This document shows positions 1 through 7,001 of a DNA stretch of 12,694 nucleotides, in pieces. The translations under genes were made by a program, and so were the position numbers. The stretch's first letter is position 1, and every line of letters begins with the position of its first letter. Below the pieces are notes generated by a model. The model saw nothing but the letters and a program-made list of their open reading frames with translations. It was not told where the DNA came from and ran no database searches. Source of the DNA: an uncultured Clostridia bacterium (lineage in GTDB: Bacteria; Bacillota; Clostridia; Lachnospirales; Anaerotignaceae); the NCBI GenBank assembly GCA_937888765.1, contig CALASU010000345.1, positions 1 to 12,694 on the forward strand, in the 5' to 3' direction.

Positions 1-48
1 GGGGCGTTGCCCCCAATACCCCCAGCAGGGAAATAATTTCCCTGCACC
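1..48. repeat. GC-rich double-hairpin intergenic repeat, cut by the window edge
   Basis: Two inverted repeats lie side by side. Positions 1-13 read ggggc-gtt-gcccc. Positions 25-45 form a nearly perfect 21-base palindrome, gcagggaaat-a-atttccctgc. C-rich spacers (ccaataccccca, then accc) separate and follow them. Neither hairpin is followed by a T-run, so they are not simple intrinsic terminators. From memory, similar paired-hairpin sequences recur between genes in many gut Clostridia; that is recollection and was not searched. The element may continue to the left of the window. Confidence 0.55.
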
Positions 49-55
49 CTTATAG

Positions 56-87
56 AAAAAAGCATCTCCTCGGAGATGCTTTTTTTA
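56..87. terminator. Bidirectional intrinsic terminator
   Basis: The stem is agcatctcc (61-69) with ggagatgct (72-80). It is flanked by an A-run on the left (56-60) and a T-run on the right (80-86), so it can work on both strands. It ends the minus-strand XRE gene, whose stop codon (85-87) overlaps its edge, and could also end a plus-strand gene entering from the left. Confidence 0.85.
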
Positions 88-411
88 TTTCTGTTGATTT
101 AAGAGTTCTTCCTGCAATTTGAGAAGATCCCGTGCAGTTTTTAACAGGTGCTCCTGTGTGGCAGGGCGAAGACTGCTGAAGATTTCCGTAATTTCCTTTT
201 CATAGGGGGTAATGATAAAGATTTCTCCTTTTCCTGTCAGAAGCCATTCTTCATTTACATGATAAACAGAACAGATAGATTTGATACTTTGTTCTGTTGC
301 ACCGTTTTTTTCTATATTACTTAAAGAACTTTGTTTTAAACCGATTTTATCGGCAAATTCAGATTGAGTTAATCCGAGTAGTTTTCTTAATTCACGAATC
401 CGATGATTCAT
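85..411 (-). CDS. Small XRE-family (HTH_3) transcriptional regulator
   Basis: This is a 108-residue DNA-binding protein of the Cro/C1-type helix-turn-helix family. The HTH spans about residues 3-60, including RELRKLLGLTQSEFADKIG, then the recognition-helix region KQSSLSNIEKN, and it ends in the motif NEEWLLTGKG, common in phage-type repressors of Firmicutes. Residues 70-108 are helical and charged (KTARDLLKLQEELLNQ), which suits dimerisation. The start at 411 is chosen over an in-frame start at 435 because GGAGGTG sits 8 bases before it and a sigma-A promoter would start the RNA at about 424. It is divergent from the gene at 587. An inverted repeat over its own -10 box suggests autorepression (inference). 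The family is secure; the targets are unknown. Confidence 0.9.
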   Translation of the reverse strand: MNHRIRELRKLLGLTQSEFADKIGLKQSSLSNIEKNGATEQSIKSICSVYHVNEEWLLTGKGEIFIITPYEKEITEIFSSLRPATQEHLLKTARDLLKLQEELLNQQK

Positions 412-422
412 CAAAATCACCT

Positions 423-440
423 CCGTTTTTATCATAACGG
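423..440. promoter_or_regulatory. Candidate operator over the XRE gene's -10 box
   Basis: The sequence ccgtttttatcataacgg is an inverted repeat with 5-base arms (ccgtt/aacgg) and an 8-base spacer. It covers the -10 box (431-436) of the minus-strand regulator promoter and its probable transcription start. Partial further half-sites lie at 439-443 (ggttt) and 464-468 (aaacc). This placement fits autorepression by the 85-411 product, but binding is inferred only from position and symmetry. Confidence 0.4.
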
Positions 441-459
441 TTTATAATATTTTGGTCAA
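431..459 (-). promoter_or_regulatory. Sigma-A promoter for the XRE regulator
   Basis: On the minus strand, TTGACC (459-454), a 17-base spacer and TATGAT (436-431) give a near-consensus promoter. The expected start is about position 424, which leaves only about 13 leader bases before the ATG at 411. The Shine-Dalgarno sequence would therefore sit almost at the 5' end of the mRNA. Confidence 0.75.
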
Positions 460-480
460 GTAAAAACCATTTTATAATAA

Positions 481-509
481 TTGACATTTATTTGTTTTTA
501 GTTTATTAT
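481..509 (+). promoter_or_regulatory. Sigma-A promoter for the small protein at 587
   Basis: TTGACA (481-486), 17 bases, then TATTAT (504-509) form an almost perfect sigma-A promoter. The expected start is near 516, giving a leader of about 70 bases that is very A/T-rich. It faces away from the regulator promoter; the two -35 boxes are 21 bases apart. Confidence 0.8.
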
Positions 510-586
510 TTTTATAAATATTTAGTTTGGATATTATTTAAAATAAAAGATTTAATTTGGATTTTTTGGTTGGGAGGGTGGATTTT

Positions 587-871
587 ATGGATAATGATAC
601 AAGAATCGAAGCATGGAATGAGCTTTTACAAAATCTTTCCGCCTGTGCAGTCAAAAAATACCAGACCTCCGTGGAATATCACTACTGGCAGCAGCGGATG
701 GAACAGATCAATGAATTTCTGACATCAAATCTGACCGCCGACCAGAAAGTATTTGTCGAAGAAATCCTTTTTGAAATCGGAATGGCAGAAGAACGTCAGC
801 AACAGATTTTATATAAACAGGGAATGATGGATGGAATCTGGATATTGAAACAAATGGGGATTCTGGTGTAA
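587..871 (+). CDS. Small acidic helical protein of unknown function, DUF6809-like
   Basis: This is a 94-residue soluble protein with no signal peptide or membrane segment. It is predicted to be almost all helix, with an amphipathic central part (YHYWQQRMEQINEFLTSNLT, residues 31-50), then an acidic helix (DQKVFVEEILFEIG) and a C-terminal helix ending YKQGMMDGIWILKQMG. The order of an acidic helix followed by a Y-x-Q-G-x-x-D-G-type C-terminal helix resembles the DUF6809 family of clostridial small proteins; this is a resemblance only. The ATG at 587 is preferred over a TTG at 557 because GGGAGG (572-577) precedes it. It sits between a strong promoter and a strong terminator as a single-gene unit divergent from a repressor, which may control it. 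No function is proposed. Confidence 0.75.
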   Translation: MDNDTRIEAWNELLQNLSACAVKKYQTSVEYHYWQQRMEQINEFLTSNLTADQKVFVEEILFEIGMAEERQQQILYKQGMMDGIWILKQMGILV

Positions 872-904
872 AAAAGCAGGAGCATGATGCTCCTGCTTTT
901 TTTG
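870..904. terminator. Bidirectional intrinsic terminator
   Basis: The stem agcaggagca (875-884) with tgctcctgct (888-897) has a 3-base loop. It is followed by a T-run (897-904) and preceded by an A-run (870-875). It ends the small plus-strand gene, and on the minus strand it ends the long SLH protease gene, whose stop codon is at 909-911. Confidence 0.9.
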
Positions 905-908
905 TTAT

Positions 909-3900
909 TTACAGATTCTGATTCTGGCAGAATCGCATCAGCATACTTGCGACTTCTGCACGGGTTGCCTGTCCCTTAGGATCAAGTGTATTGTCAGCTT
1001 TGCCGCTGATGATGCCGTATTCCACAGCCCAGCGCATAGCGGGAAGCGCATATTCGCTGATCTGTTTTGCATCCTTCTGTGCCAGAGCAGGGCCGTTTGC
1101 GGCAGGTTTGCCTGCAAAGCGGTGCAGCATCACAGCAAGCTGTTCACGGGTAATGGAGTCATTTGGACCGAACAGTCCGTCACCATAGCCGCTGATGATG
1201 CCTGCTTCTGCTGCCCATGCAACAGCGTCTGCGAAGTATTCGCCGTTTACATCTGTGAAGTCTGCTTCTGCGGATGCAGCGGGATTGCTGCTCAGATTAT
1301 GCAGTACTTTCGCAAGCATACCTCTTGTCATAGCTGCATTGGGGCTGAATTCTGTTTCGGAAGTGCCGCTGAACAGACCTCTGCCTGTTACGAATGCAAC
1401 AGCATCATAGAACCAGTTGTCTTCGGATACGTCGGCAAAAACCTTGCCTTCGTATACGGGTTCTTCCACGGGAACCTCGGGTTCGATGATTTCTTCTTCC
1501 ACAGGAACTTCAGGTTCTTTTTCCTCAGTTGTTTCTGTTTTCTTGTTTTTATTCTTATTGGAGCTTCCTCCGCCACCGCCGCTATAGGAGGGTTTTTCTG
1601 CTTCTGTCAGCACATCTGGCTCTGTTGCAAATACAATGCCGCCTGCATTTACAGCGTATGCGAGCACATACCAGTTGCCATCGCATACAGTGGTTGTAAT
1701 GTTAGTAGAAATGCCTGTATCAATGATCTTAGGTAATGCCTCACAGCTGCCGTCCTCTGTGCTGATCAGCCATGTGTCGGTTTCTACAGTTGCGGTATCT
1801 CCCTTTACAGAAATGGGGCCTGCCAGCAGGATGCCTTCATCTGTCATGGAGAACCGGAGGTTTTCGGTGAGGTCGGGTGCAAAATACACTTCGTCTTCAC
1901 CGATGTAGATCTGATTTCCGTCTGCATCCAGTGTATCCAGTGTATAATACAGATAGCCTTCTTCTGTTTCATAGATTATGTCGATCAGATAGATTGTACC
2001 GTCTTCTGCTCTTACTGCATAAGGATTTTCAAGGCAATATTCCAGTTCTGTAAATACGCTGATTTCATGTGTTCTGGGATTCATTCTGTAGAGGTACTGC
2101 ACAGCTTCCCGGTTTTCAGTATCTTCAGCGGGATCGCCTTCACCTGTATATGTTTTGAATATATCGCCGACGATCACAATGTCATTGCCGTCTGCGAGCA
2201 GACCGAAGGACTCAAAAGATGCGAATTCTTCGGGGAAGATTTCGTCGTCAAGCACTGTGTAAGTATTGCTGCGCAGGTCATACTGTACAAAGGAGTACTC
2301 TGAGAGTGTTGTTGCATCTACAGCAAAAGCGATTATAGTGCCGGTATCTGTTGTTGCAGCCCGGTCAATTATGAAAGGCAGGTCTTTCTGCAGGAGCTTC
2401 CACTGCTGTGTTTCAGGTGTGTAGGAAAGCAGCACAGAGCTGTAGTCATCCGCTGTAAGGAAGGCATATACCTTGCCGTTATAATCTGTCAGATAGCTGG
2501 GAGTAAAATTTGTTACATCTGTAAATTTTATATCAGGAGAGATGCTTTCGGGGATCGGCAGACGAGCATACAGATTATCTGCTGTTGTCAGTTCAAATCG
2601 CTGGTGTCCGTTTCCCTGCTCGCTGCTGACGGTAACCGTGTGATAGCCTGCGGTAATCATATGATTTACTTCGGCTATGATAGATTCATCTGTCCATTCT
2701 TTTACAGTCAGTCGTTTGTTATCCAGCTTCAGTGTATCCGCAGTATCTCCGAAGAAGAAACCTTCTACCTTCAGCAGTGTCTGTTCTTCTTCTGTGAAAA
2801 GATATGCGTCATTTACAACAGGTACGGTTTCTTCCTTCAGTGCTTTTTCTGTATTGGCAATACCGCCGGAAAGATTTTTGCCTTTCAGAGCAGGAACGGG
2901 TGTCACACTGCCGATGATGCGGGCTGCTCGTTTTGCGGCGGAATCATCGGGAAAAGCAGCTGCCAGAATTGCCGCCTCGCCTGTAACAGCGGGGGTTGCC
3001 ATGGAAGTGCCTGTCAGATATGCGTAAGGTATTTCATAACTTTCCGGCAGGAGGGCAAGGTTATCCATATAGACGGTGCCGGTATAGGGAATATTCGCAG
3101 GCGGAGCAACAAAGGTAATCTGTATCAGATCAGCACCTTTCGGTATGGGCAGAACGATCGGACTCCATTGTCCGATCTGACCAACGGACTGAATAGGGGC
3201 ACTTATTTCATCCTCTATATAGAACTGTGCAACATATCCATAGACTTCCTGACGTTCTTCCGCATCTTTTTCGGCATAGCTATGGAAAAAGAGTGCAGCG
3301 GTATCTTCCGGCATTTCGCTCAGATCAGCGACCAGGACTGCACGGTTTTCCAGATCCATACGCAGGCTGGTGTTGTCTTTATAGCCCTTTGTGTCTACCT
3401 GTACGAGATCATCTTCTTCTGCACCTGTAAAGGGGATCAGCGGAAGCAGTCTTTCTTCGTCTGCATCAAAACTGTCGATGATGTCTTCATCAAGCTGTGT
3501 AAGATCAACGAAGTCATAATGGATCTGTGCCATATCCAAAGGAACCGTTGAAAAAATATCAGCCCCGGGTGCAGATACATCTGTGCTGTATGCACCATAG
3601 TTGGAGGTAGAATGCAGAGCACCGTTCTGCTGGCTATTGGTTACAACAACCGTATAGGGATTATCCATCAGTGTGTAAGTGGAAGTTCTGTTATCGGCAT
3701 TCGCACCTTCATTGCCGGCAGCATACAGAGAAACAATGCCAAGTTCCCCCAATGTTTTGCAGGCAAGGGCGATGGATTTGCTGTTCTGCATACTGTTTGC
3801 ACCCCAGGAATTATTGACTGCTGCAATATTGACACCTGCCAGTCTGGCATTTTTGATATATTCCATGGCTTTCAGTGTGGAGCTTGTCGAGAACCTACCC

Positions 3901-5192
3901 TGGTAATTCGCTGCTTTGACTGCCATAATGCTTGCATTGTTTGCCACACCGCTGATGCCTTCGCCATCCCAGCCTGCTGCGGCAATGCCTGCACAGTGTG
4001 TGCCGTGATGGTGATCATCCATAGGGTCATCGGCGGTATAGAAGCCGCCTGTTCCATTTTTTATACCTTCACAGGCGTTATAGCCGTATCTGCCGCCGCC
4101 GATCTGTCTGACCAGAGAAGCATCGGCTTCCCACATGGGCAGATCAGGGTGGTTGTAGTCTACGCCGGTATCGAGAATGGCGATGACGGTTTCGTCGCAG
4201 TCAACTGCATTTTCGGGATCATTCCAGTGAGGAACCTGTATACCAAAGGCAGAATGGTGTTCCCACTGCGCAGGGGTATAATCTGTTCCGGAAATAGCAG
4301 CGTCAAGTGTTCTGAATACAAAATCCTTTGTATTTAATTTGCCGGAAAATGGAAGGAAAATATCCTTATCTTTTTTGTCTTCGAGATCCTCGTCCTTATC
4401 AAGGTCTTCCTTGTTTTCGAGATTCTCGTCCGCTCCGAAATCTTCGTCCTTGTTAAGGTCTTCCTTGTCTTCAGGAGCTTCGTCCTTGTCAAGGTCTTTG
4501 CCATCTTCGAAGATCAGTGCATCATCAGTGCCATCAGCATCGTTTTCAGCAGATGTATCAGTATCGAGCCTGGCACTCTGGGAATCGGAATCGCCAGAGG
4601 GTTCGTCGCCAGAGGGTTCGTCGCCAACGGGTTCATCGCCAGAGGGTTCGTCGCCAGTAGGTTCGTCGCCAGAGGGTTCGTCGCCAGTAGGTTCGTCGCT
4701 AACGGGTTCATCGCCAGTAGGTTCGTCGCTGATGGGTGCATCACCGGTGGGGATGTCATTCAGGAGTTCGATCAGATTGATGTTATCGGAGCCGTCTGGC
4801 AGAGGGTCTGCTTCACTCAGTGCGGTAACATAGTTTGGTTCGGCAAATACGACCTCATCCAGTTTTTCCAGTTCTGCGATCAGTTCTTTGGTGGAAAGGG
4901 TGTCGGATCTTACCAGTGTGAGTACCTCGGTATAAGCGGCACCACGCAGACCGAAGGTATCCGTATCAGAGCCGACATCCATTAAAGGCTCTGCATCTGC
5001 CAGCAGGGGAGAGAGTTCCTCTGCGCCAAATGTGCGGGCAAGGGGTTGTCTGATGCAGACAATGGCTTCCCCTTCGATATAGTCCTGTGTATAGTCATGT
5101 GAAGCGGCAAAGGCTGTTTCGACAGGGGAAACGCCTGCCAGTCCGCCGAAAGCCATAACAAGACTTAATGAAAAAGCGATAAATTTTTTCAT
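909..5192 (-). CDS. Secreted SLH-anchored subtilisin-like serine protease (peptidase S8)
   Basis: A 1427-residue cell-surface protease. Parts in order: signal peptide (1-30, ending AFAA), inhibitor-like propeptide (about 32-125, ending AEPNYV), acidic xxDEP repeats (about 150-201), a second Asp/Glu/Lys linker (about 230-282), the S8 domain, an IPT-like domain (about 804-865), a propeller-like region (about 880-1190), a Gly/Lys/Glu-Pro linker (about 1200-1245) and three SLH domains (about 1250-1425). The triad is complete: Asp341 (LDTGVDYNHPDL), His396 (HHHGTHCAG), oxyanion Asn494 (AAGNEG) and Ser730 (TGTSMATP). Asn to Ser spans 236 residues against about 66 in subtilisin, so a domain of about 170 residues is inserted. 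The start at 5192 follows AAAGGAAG and opens a typical signal peptide. SLH domains bind pyruvylated wall polymers, placing the protease on the outer face. Substrate unknown. Confidence 0.93.
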   Translation of the reverse strand: MKKFIAFSLSLVMAFGGLAGVSPVETAFAASHDYTQDYIEGEAIVCIRQPLARTFGAEELSPLLADAEPLMDVGSDTDTFGLRGAAYTEVLTLVRSDTLSTKELIAELEKLDEVVFAEPNYVTALSEADPLPDGSDNINLIELLNDIPTGDAPISDEPTGDEPVSDEPTGDEPSGDEPTGDEPSGDEPVGDEPSGDEPSGDSDSQSARLDTDTSAENDADGTDDALIFEDGKDLDKDEAPEDKEDLNKDEDFGADENLENKEDLDKDEDLEDKKDKDIFLPFSGKLNTKDFVFRTLDAAISGTDYTPAQWEHHSAFGIQVPHWNDPENAVDCDETVIAILDTGVDYNHPDLPMWEADASLVRQIGGGRYGYNACEGIKNGTGGFYTADDPMDDHHHGTHCAGIAAAGWDGEGISGVANNASIMAVKAANYQGRFSTSSTLKAMEYIKNARLAGVNIAAVNNSWGANSMQNSKSIALACKTLGELGIVSLYAAGNEGANADNRTSTYTLMDNPYTVVVTNSQQNGALHSTSNYGAYSTDVSAPGADIFSTVPLDMAQIHYDFVDLTQLDEDIIDSFDADEERLLPLIPFTGAEEDDLVQVDTKGYKDNTSLRMDLENRAVLVADLSEMPEDTAALFFHSYAEKDAEERQEVYGYVAQFYIEDEISAPIQSVGQIGQWSPIVLPIPKGADLIQITFVAPPANIPYTGTVYMDNLALLPESYEIPYAYLTGTSMATPAVTGEAAILAAAFPDDSAAKRAARIIGSVTPVPALKGKNLSGGIANTEKALKEETVPVVNDAYLFTEEEQTLLKVEGFFFGDTADTLKLDNKRLTVKEWTDESIIAEVNHMITAGYHTVTVSSEQGNGHQRFELTTADNLYARLPIPESISPDIKFTDVTNFTPSYLTDYNGKVYAFLTADDYSSVLLSYTPETQQWKLLQKDLPFIIDRAATTDTGTIIAFAVDATTLSEYSFVQYDLRSNTYTVLDDEIFPEEFASFESFGLLADGNDIVIVGDIFKTYTGEGDPAEDTENREAVQYLYRMNPRTHEISVFTELEYCLENPYAVRAEDGTIYLIDIIYETEEGYLYYTLDTLDADGNQIYIGEDEVYFAPDLTENLRFSMTDEGILLAGPISVKGDTATVETDTWLISTEDGSCEALPKIIDTGISTNITTTVCDGNWYVLAYAVNAGGIVFATEPDVLTEAEKPSYSGGGGGSSNKNKNKKTETTEEKEPEVPVEEEIIEPEVPVEEPVYEGKVFADVSEDNWFYDAVAFVTGRGLFSGTSETEFSPNAAMTRGMLAKVLHNLSSNPAASAEADFTDVNGEYFADAVAWAAEAGIISGYGDGLFGPNDSITREQLAVMLHRFAGKPAANGPALAQKDAKQISEYALPAMRWAVEYGIISGKADNTLDPKGQATRAEVASMLMRFCQNQNL
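4591..4750. repeat. 15-base tandem repeat within the protease gene
   Basis: A unit near ggttcgtcgccagag (plus strand) recurs with an exact 15-base period. The core gttc begins at 4601, 4616, 4631, 4646, 4661, 4676, 4691, 4706 and 4721, with decayed copies at both ends. Each unit encodes five residues of the type (S/T/V)-(G/S)-D-E-P. Because the period is a multiple of three, copy number can change without a frameshift. The product is an acidic, proline-spaced, extended linker between propeptide and catalytic domain. Confidence 0.9.
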
Positions 5193-5232
5193 GCGATTCT
5201 TCCTTTCTGCATGTATTTTTATTGATAAAATA

Positions 5233-5261
5233 AGCATAAAGGAAATGGAGAACAGGGTCAA
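5233..5261 (-). promoter_or_regulatory. Sigma-A promoter for the SLH protease
   Basis: On the minus strand, TTGACC (5261-5256), a 17-base spacer and TATGCT (5238-5233) precede the start codon at 5192 by about 40 bases. It lies downstream of the anti-sigma gene's terminator, so the protease appears to be its own transcription unit. No ECF-type AAC/CGT promoter was seen here. Confidence 0.65.
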
Positions 5262-5289
5262 GGAAAGATATGGAATTTTTAAAGAATTT

Positions 5290-5326
5290 TAAAGAAAACC
5301 CGCAGGAGAGGGGAATACCTGCGGGT
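5290..5326 (-). terminator. Intrinsic terminator after the anti-sigma gene
   Basis: On the minus strand the stem ACCCGCAGG (5326-5318) with CCTGCGGGT (5306-5298) has an 11-base loop and is followed by TTTTCTTT. It separates the sigma/anti-sigma operon from the protease gene. Confidence 0.85.
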
Positions 5327-5343
5327 CAGAGAGAAAAGAAGGT

Positions 5344-6285
5344 TTATTTTTCGATCGTGAATTCCTGCACGCCCATGTAGCCGGGAGCGATGCTGTATTC
5401 GGGGAAGGATACGACTACCTTGCCGTCGGGATTCAGATAGAAGGGAGTTTCTTCTGTTACAGTTGTGAAGCCTTCTGCAAAGCCGTCATCTTCGCCGAAG
5501 CCGAAGAACGCGGCATTTTCATCTGCGGCAAGGCGGGCTTCGATCTGTGCCTTGATGCTTTCGTTGCAGATGGCTACATAGTTTTCGCCCAGTACATCTG
5601 CCAGTGTCAGTACTTTGTCATCTGCAAGGTTGATGGTATAGAAGAAATGTTCTTCCTCTGCGGATGCCCAGCATTTTGCGGCAATCAGTTCCAGAGAGAG
5701 TGTAGTATCATCGAAGAATTTCACATCATAATCTACCATGATATCCATTGTGCGGCCTGCCCATTCTGCTTCTGTACCGCCGTTTGCGAAGAAGGTTTCT
5801 TTATATGCGTAAAAGTCTGCTTTTGCACCTTCCACATATGCGTTAGTAAGCTGCTGGATCTGTGCATTGATTTCTGCGGGCAGTTCGCTGTCGATGGTTG
5901 TCTGGATGATGGGGATATCCACATTCAGCTCTACATCGTCTACTGTGCCGTGGAAGGAGCGGAATGTCAGTACCTGTGCCAGAGAGCCGATCACGGGGGC
6001 TTTTGCCATAGCTTCGGCAAAGGCGGGGTTGGTATTCAGACCCACTGTACCTGCAAGCAGTACGACTGCGGCGGCAGCGGCTGTCTGTCTGAAACGGGGG
6101 AAAGAGAATGTTTTTGCTGTATGTTTTGTTGTTTTGTTCATTGTGTTCTGTGTGTAGTTCATACGAGATGCCTCCTTATTCTGTGATGCAATCGTCTTCA
6201 TTACCAGCTCGTTCAGTTCCTTGGGAATTTCGATGGATTCATAGCTTTTCTTGCCGTTGTTGTGCATATTGTTAAAATCCTTCAT
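5344..6285 (-). CDS. rsiV: RsiV-like anti-sigma factor (DUF4163/DUF3298)
   Basis: A 313-residue single-pass membrane protein expected to hold the adjacent ECF sigma factor inactive. The basic cytoplasmic N-terminus (1-65) precedes a membrane segment (about 67-82, AAAAAVVLLAGTVGL), then NPAFAEAMAKAPVIG, which contains a signal-peptidase-type AFA site as in RsiV proteins. The extracytoplasmic part carries a DUF4163-like segment (about 112-210) and a DUF3298-like domain (about 215-310) with the family features LADVLGEN and SIAPGYMG. In Bacillus subtilis, RsiV binds lysozyme and is then cut by signal peptidase and by RasP, releasing SigV; that role here is inferred from family. Its ATG lies 3 bases after the sigma stop codon, and its AAGGAGG overlaps the sigma gene's end, so translation is probably coupled. 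The symbol is by homology of type, not proven orthology. Confidence 0.8.
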   Translation of the reverse strand: MKDFNNMHNNGKKSYESIEIPKELNELVMKTIASQNKEASRMNYTQNTMNKTTKHTAKTFSFPRFRQTAAAAAVVLLAGTVGLNTNPAFAEAMAKAPVIGSLAQVLTFRSFHGTVDDVELNVDIPIIQTTIDSELPAEINAQIQQLTNAYVEGAKADFYAYKETFFANGGTEAEWAGRTMDIMVDYDVKFFDDTTLSLELIAAKCWASAEEEHFFYTINLADDKVLTLADVLGENYVAICNESIKAQIEARLAADENAAFFGFGEDDGFAEGFTTVTEETPFYLNPDGKVVVSFPEYSIAPGYMGVQEFTIEK

Positions 6286-6288
6286 GGG

Positions 6289-6771
6289 TTATGCCTCCTT
6301 TAAAGTCGTTTTCAATCGGTCTAAAGCGGTGTATAGCCTTGTTTTGACGGTACTCAGGTTGGTATCCGTGATGTCGGCAATCTGCTTTAATGTAAGATCT
6401 TCGTAATATCTGAGCAGTATAATGGTCTTAAGCTGTTCGGGCAGGGCGAGGACGGCTTGATAAGCGGCTTCGTCCTGCGAAAAAGCGGGTTCGTGGTAAA
6501 TCAGCTTTTCTGTGTGTTCCTCCGAAAGAGCGACCACCTTTTTCTGTTTTCTGAGATATTGCAAAGCCTCGTTTACGACAATGCGGTACATCCATGTGCG
6601 TATGGCAAGGGGGTTCTTGATGCCCCAGCAGCTTTCCAATGCACTGCAAATGGCATTCTGTACCACATCCAAAGCGGCTTCCTTTTCCTGTACATAGCTG
6701 TAAGCCAGACGATAGAGTTTTTCTTGGTTTTCTAAAATATATTGCGTTGTGCAGTCGTAGATATCCTGCAT
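6289..6771 (-). CDS. sigV: ECF-type sigma-70 factor, SigV-like
   Basis: A 160-residue RNA polymerase sigma factor with only regions 2 and 4, as in the extracytoplasmic-function group. Region 2 is about residues 20-78 (YRLAYSYVQEKEAALDVVQN, then RTWMYRIVVNEALQYLRKQK). Region 4 is about 108-154, with ALPEQLKTIILLRYYEDLTL and the helix-turn-helix KQIADITDTNLSTVKTRLY. Pairing with a DUF3298 anti-sigma factor downstream points to the SigV/ECF30-like group, which answers to lysozyme or envelope stress. The start at 6771 follows AGGAGG at a good distance. An ECF-like promoter lies just upstream, suggesting positive autoregulation. Length and domain make-up are normal; the exact stimulus cannot be read from sequence. 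Confidence 0.88.
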   Translation of the reverse strand: MQDIYDCTTQYILENQEKLYRLAYSYVQEKEAALDVVQNAICSALESCWGIKNPLAIRTWMYRIVVNEALQYLRKQKKVVALSEEHTEKLIYHEPAFSQDEAAYQAVLALPEQLKTIILLRYYEDLTLKQIADITDTNLSTVKTRLYTALDRLKTTLKEA

Positions 6772-6816
6772 GAATCTTCCTCCTATAGGTGTTCTGTAGA
6801 TGTTTCCCGGGTTGCA

Positions 6817-6831
6817 GAAAACGCTGTTTTC
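6817..6831 (-). promoter_or_regulatory. Leader hairpin upstream of the sigma gene
   Basis: The perfect inverted repeat gaaaac-gct-gttttc lies in the 5' leader, about 45-60 bases before the start codon. It has no T-run and so is not a terminator. It could stabilise the leader or serve as a protein site; no function is shown. Confidence 0.3.
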
Positions 6832-6843
6832 GCTTTCTGTATG

Positions 6844-6873
6844 ATAGATGTATGAGAGATGGAAAAAGTTTGG
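6844..6873 (-). promoter_or_regulatory. Candidate ECF-sigma promoter (autoregulatory)
   Basis: On the minus strand, CCAAAC (6873-6868) followed by a T-run, a 17-base spacer and CATCTAT (6850-6844) resembles the AAC / CGTCTA elements of ECF promoters, with the G of CGTC replaced by A. The expected start is near 6836, giving a leader of about 65 bases. No good sigma-A promoter was seen in this interval, which supports an autoregulated operon. Confidence 0.5.
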
Positions 6874-6910
6874 AAGTTTTTTATTTTTTTAAAATTTTTT
6901 TGAAAAAGCA

Positions 6911-6954
6911 AAAGAAAAAACGGCAAAGCCCGAAAATTCGAGTTTTGCCGTTTT
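6911..6954 (-). terminator. Intrinsic terminator after brnQ
   Basis: On the minus strand the outer stem AAAACGGCAAA (6954-6944) pairs with TTTGCCGTTTT (6927-6917). Inside it is a second short stem, cgaa/ttcg (6931-6940). A T-run follows to about 6911. It lies about 50 bases past the brnQ stop and insulates the sigma operon from read-through. Confidence 0.88.
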
Positions 6955-7001
6955 GTTTATGTTTTGGTAATTACAAAAACGTTAAGTAAGATTTACTAAA
7001 A

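Noticed and set aside
2604..3551. 315-residue plus-strand open frame opposite the protease
   Set aside because: It is antisense to a clearly real gene with a complete catalytic triad and has Cys/Phe-rich composition typical of shadow frames.
4591..4750. CRISPR-like array
   Set aside because: The 15-base period is uniform with no variable spacers and is in frame within the protease gene.
4339..4833. Long plus-strand open frame rich in Ser, Gly and Pro opposite the protease
   Set aside because: It is the antisense image of the 15-base DEP repeat and acidic linker; it has no ribosome binding site and its low-complexity translation follows from the repeat.
909..6771. Single operon of sigma factor, anti-sigma factor and SLH protease
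   Set aside because: A strong terminator (5290-5326) and a sigma-A promoter (5233-5261) lie between the anti-sigma gene and the protease.
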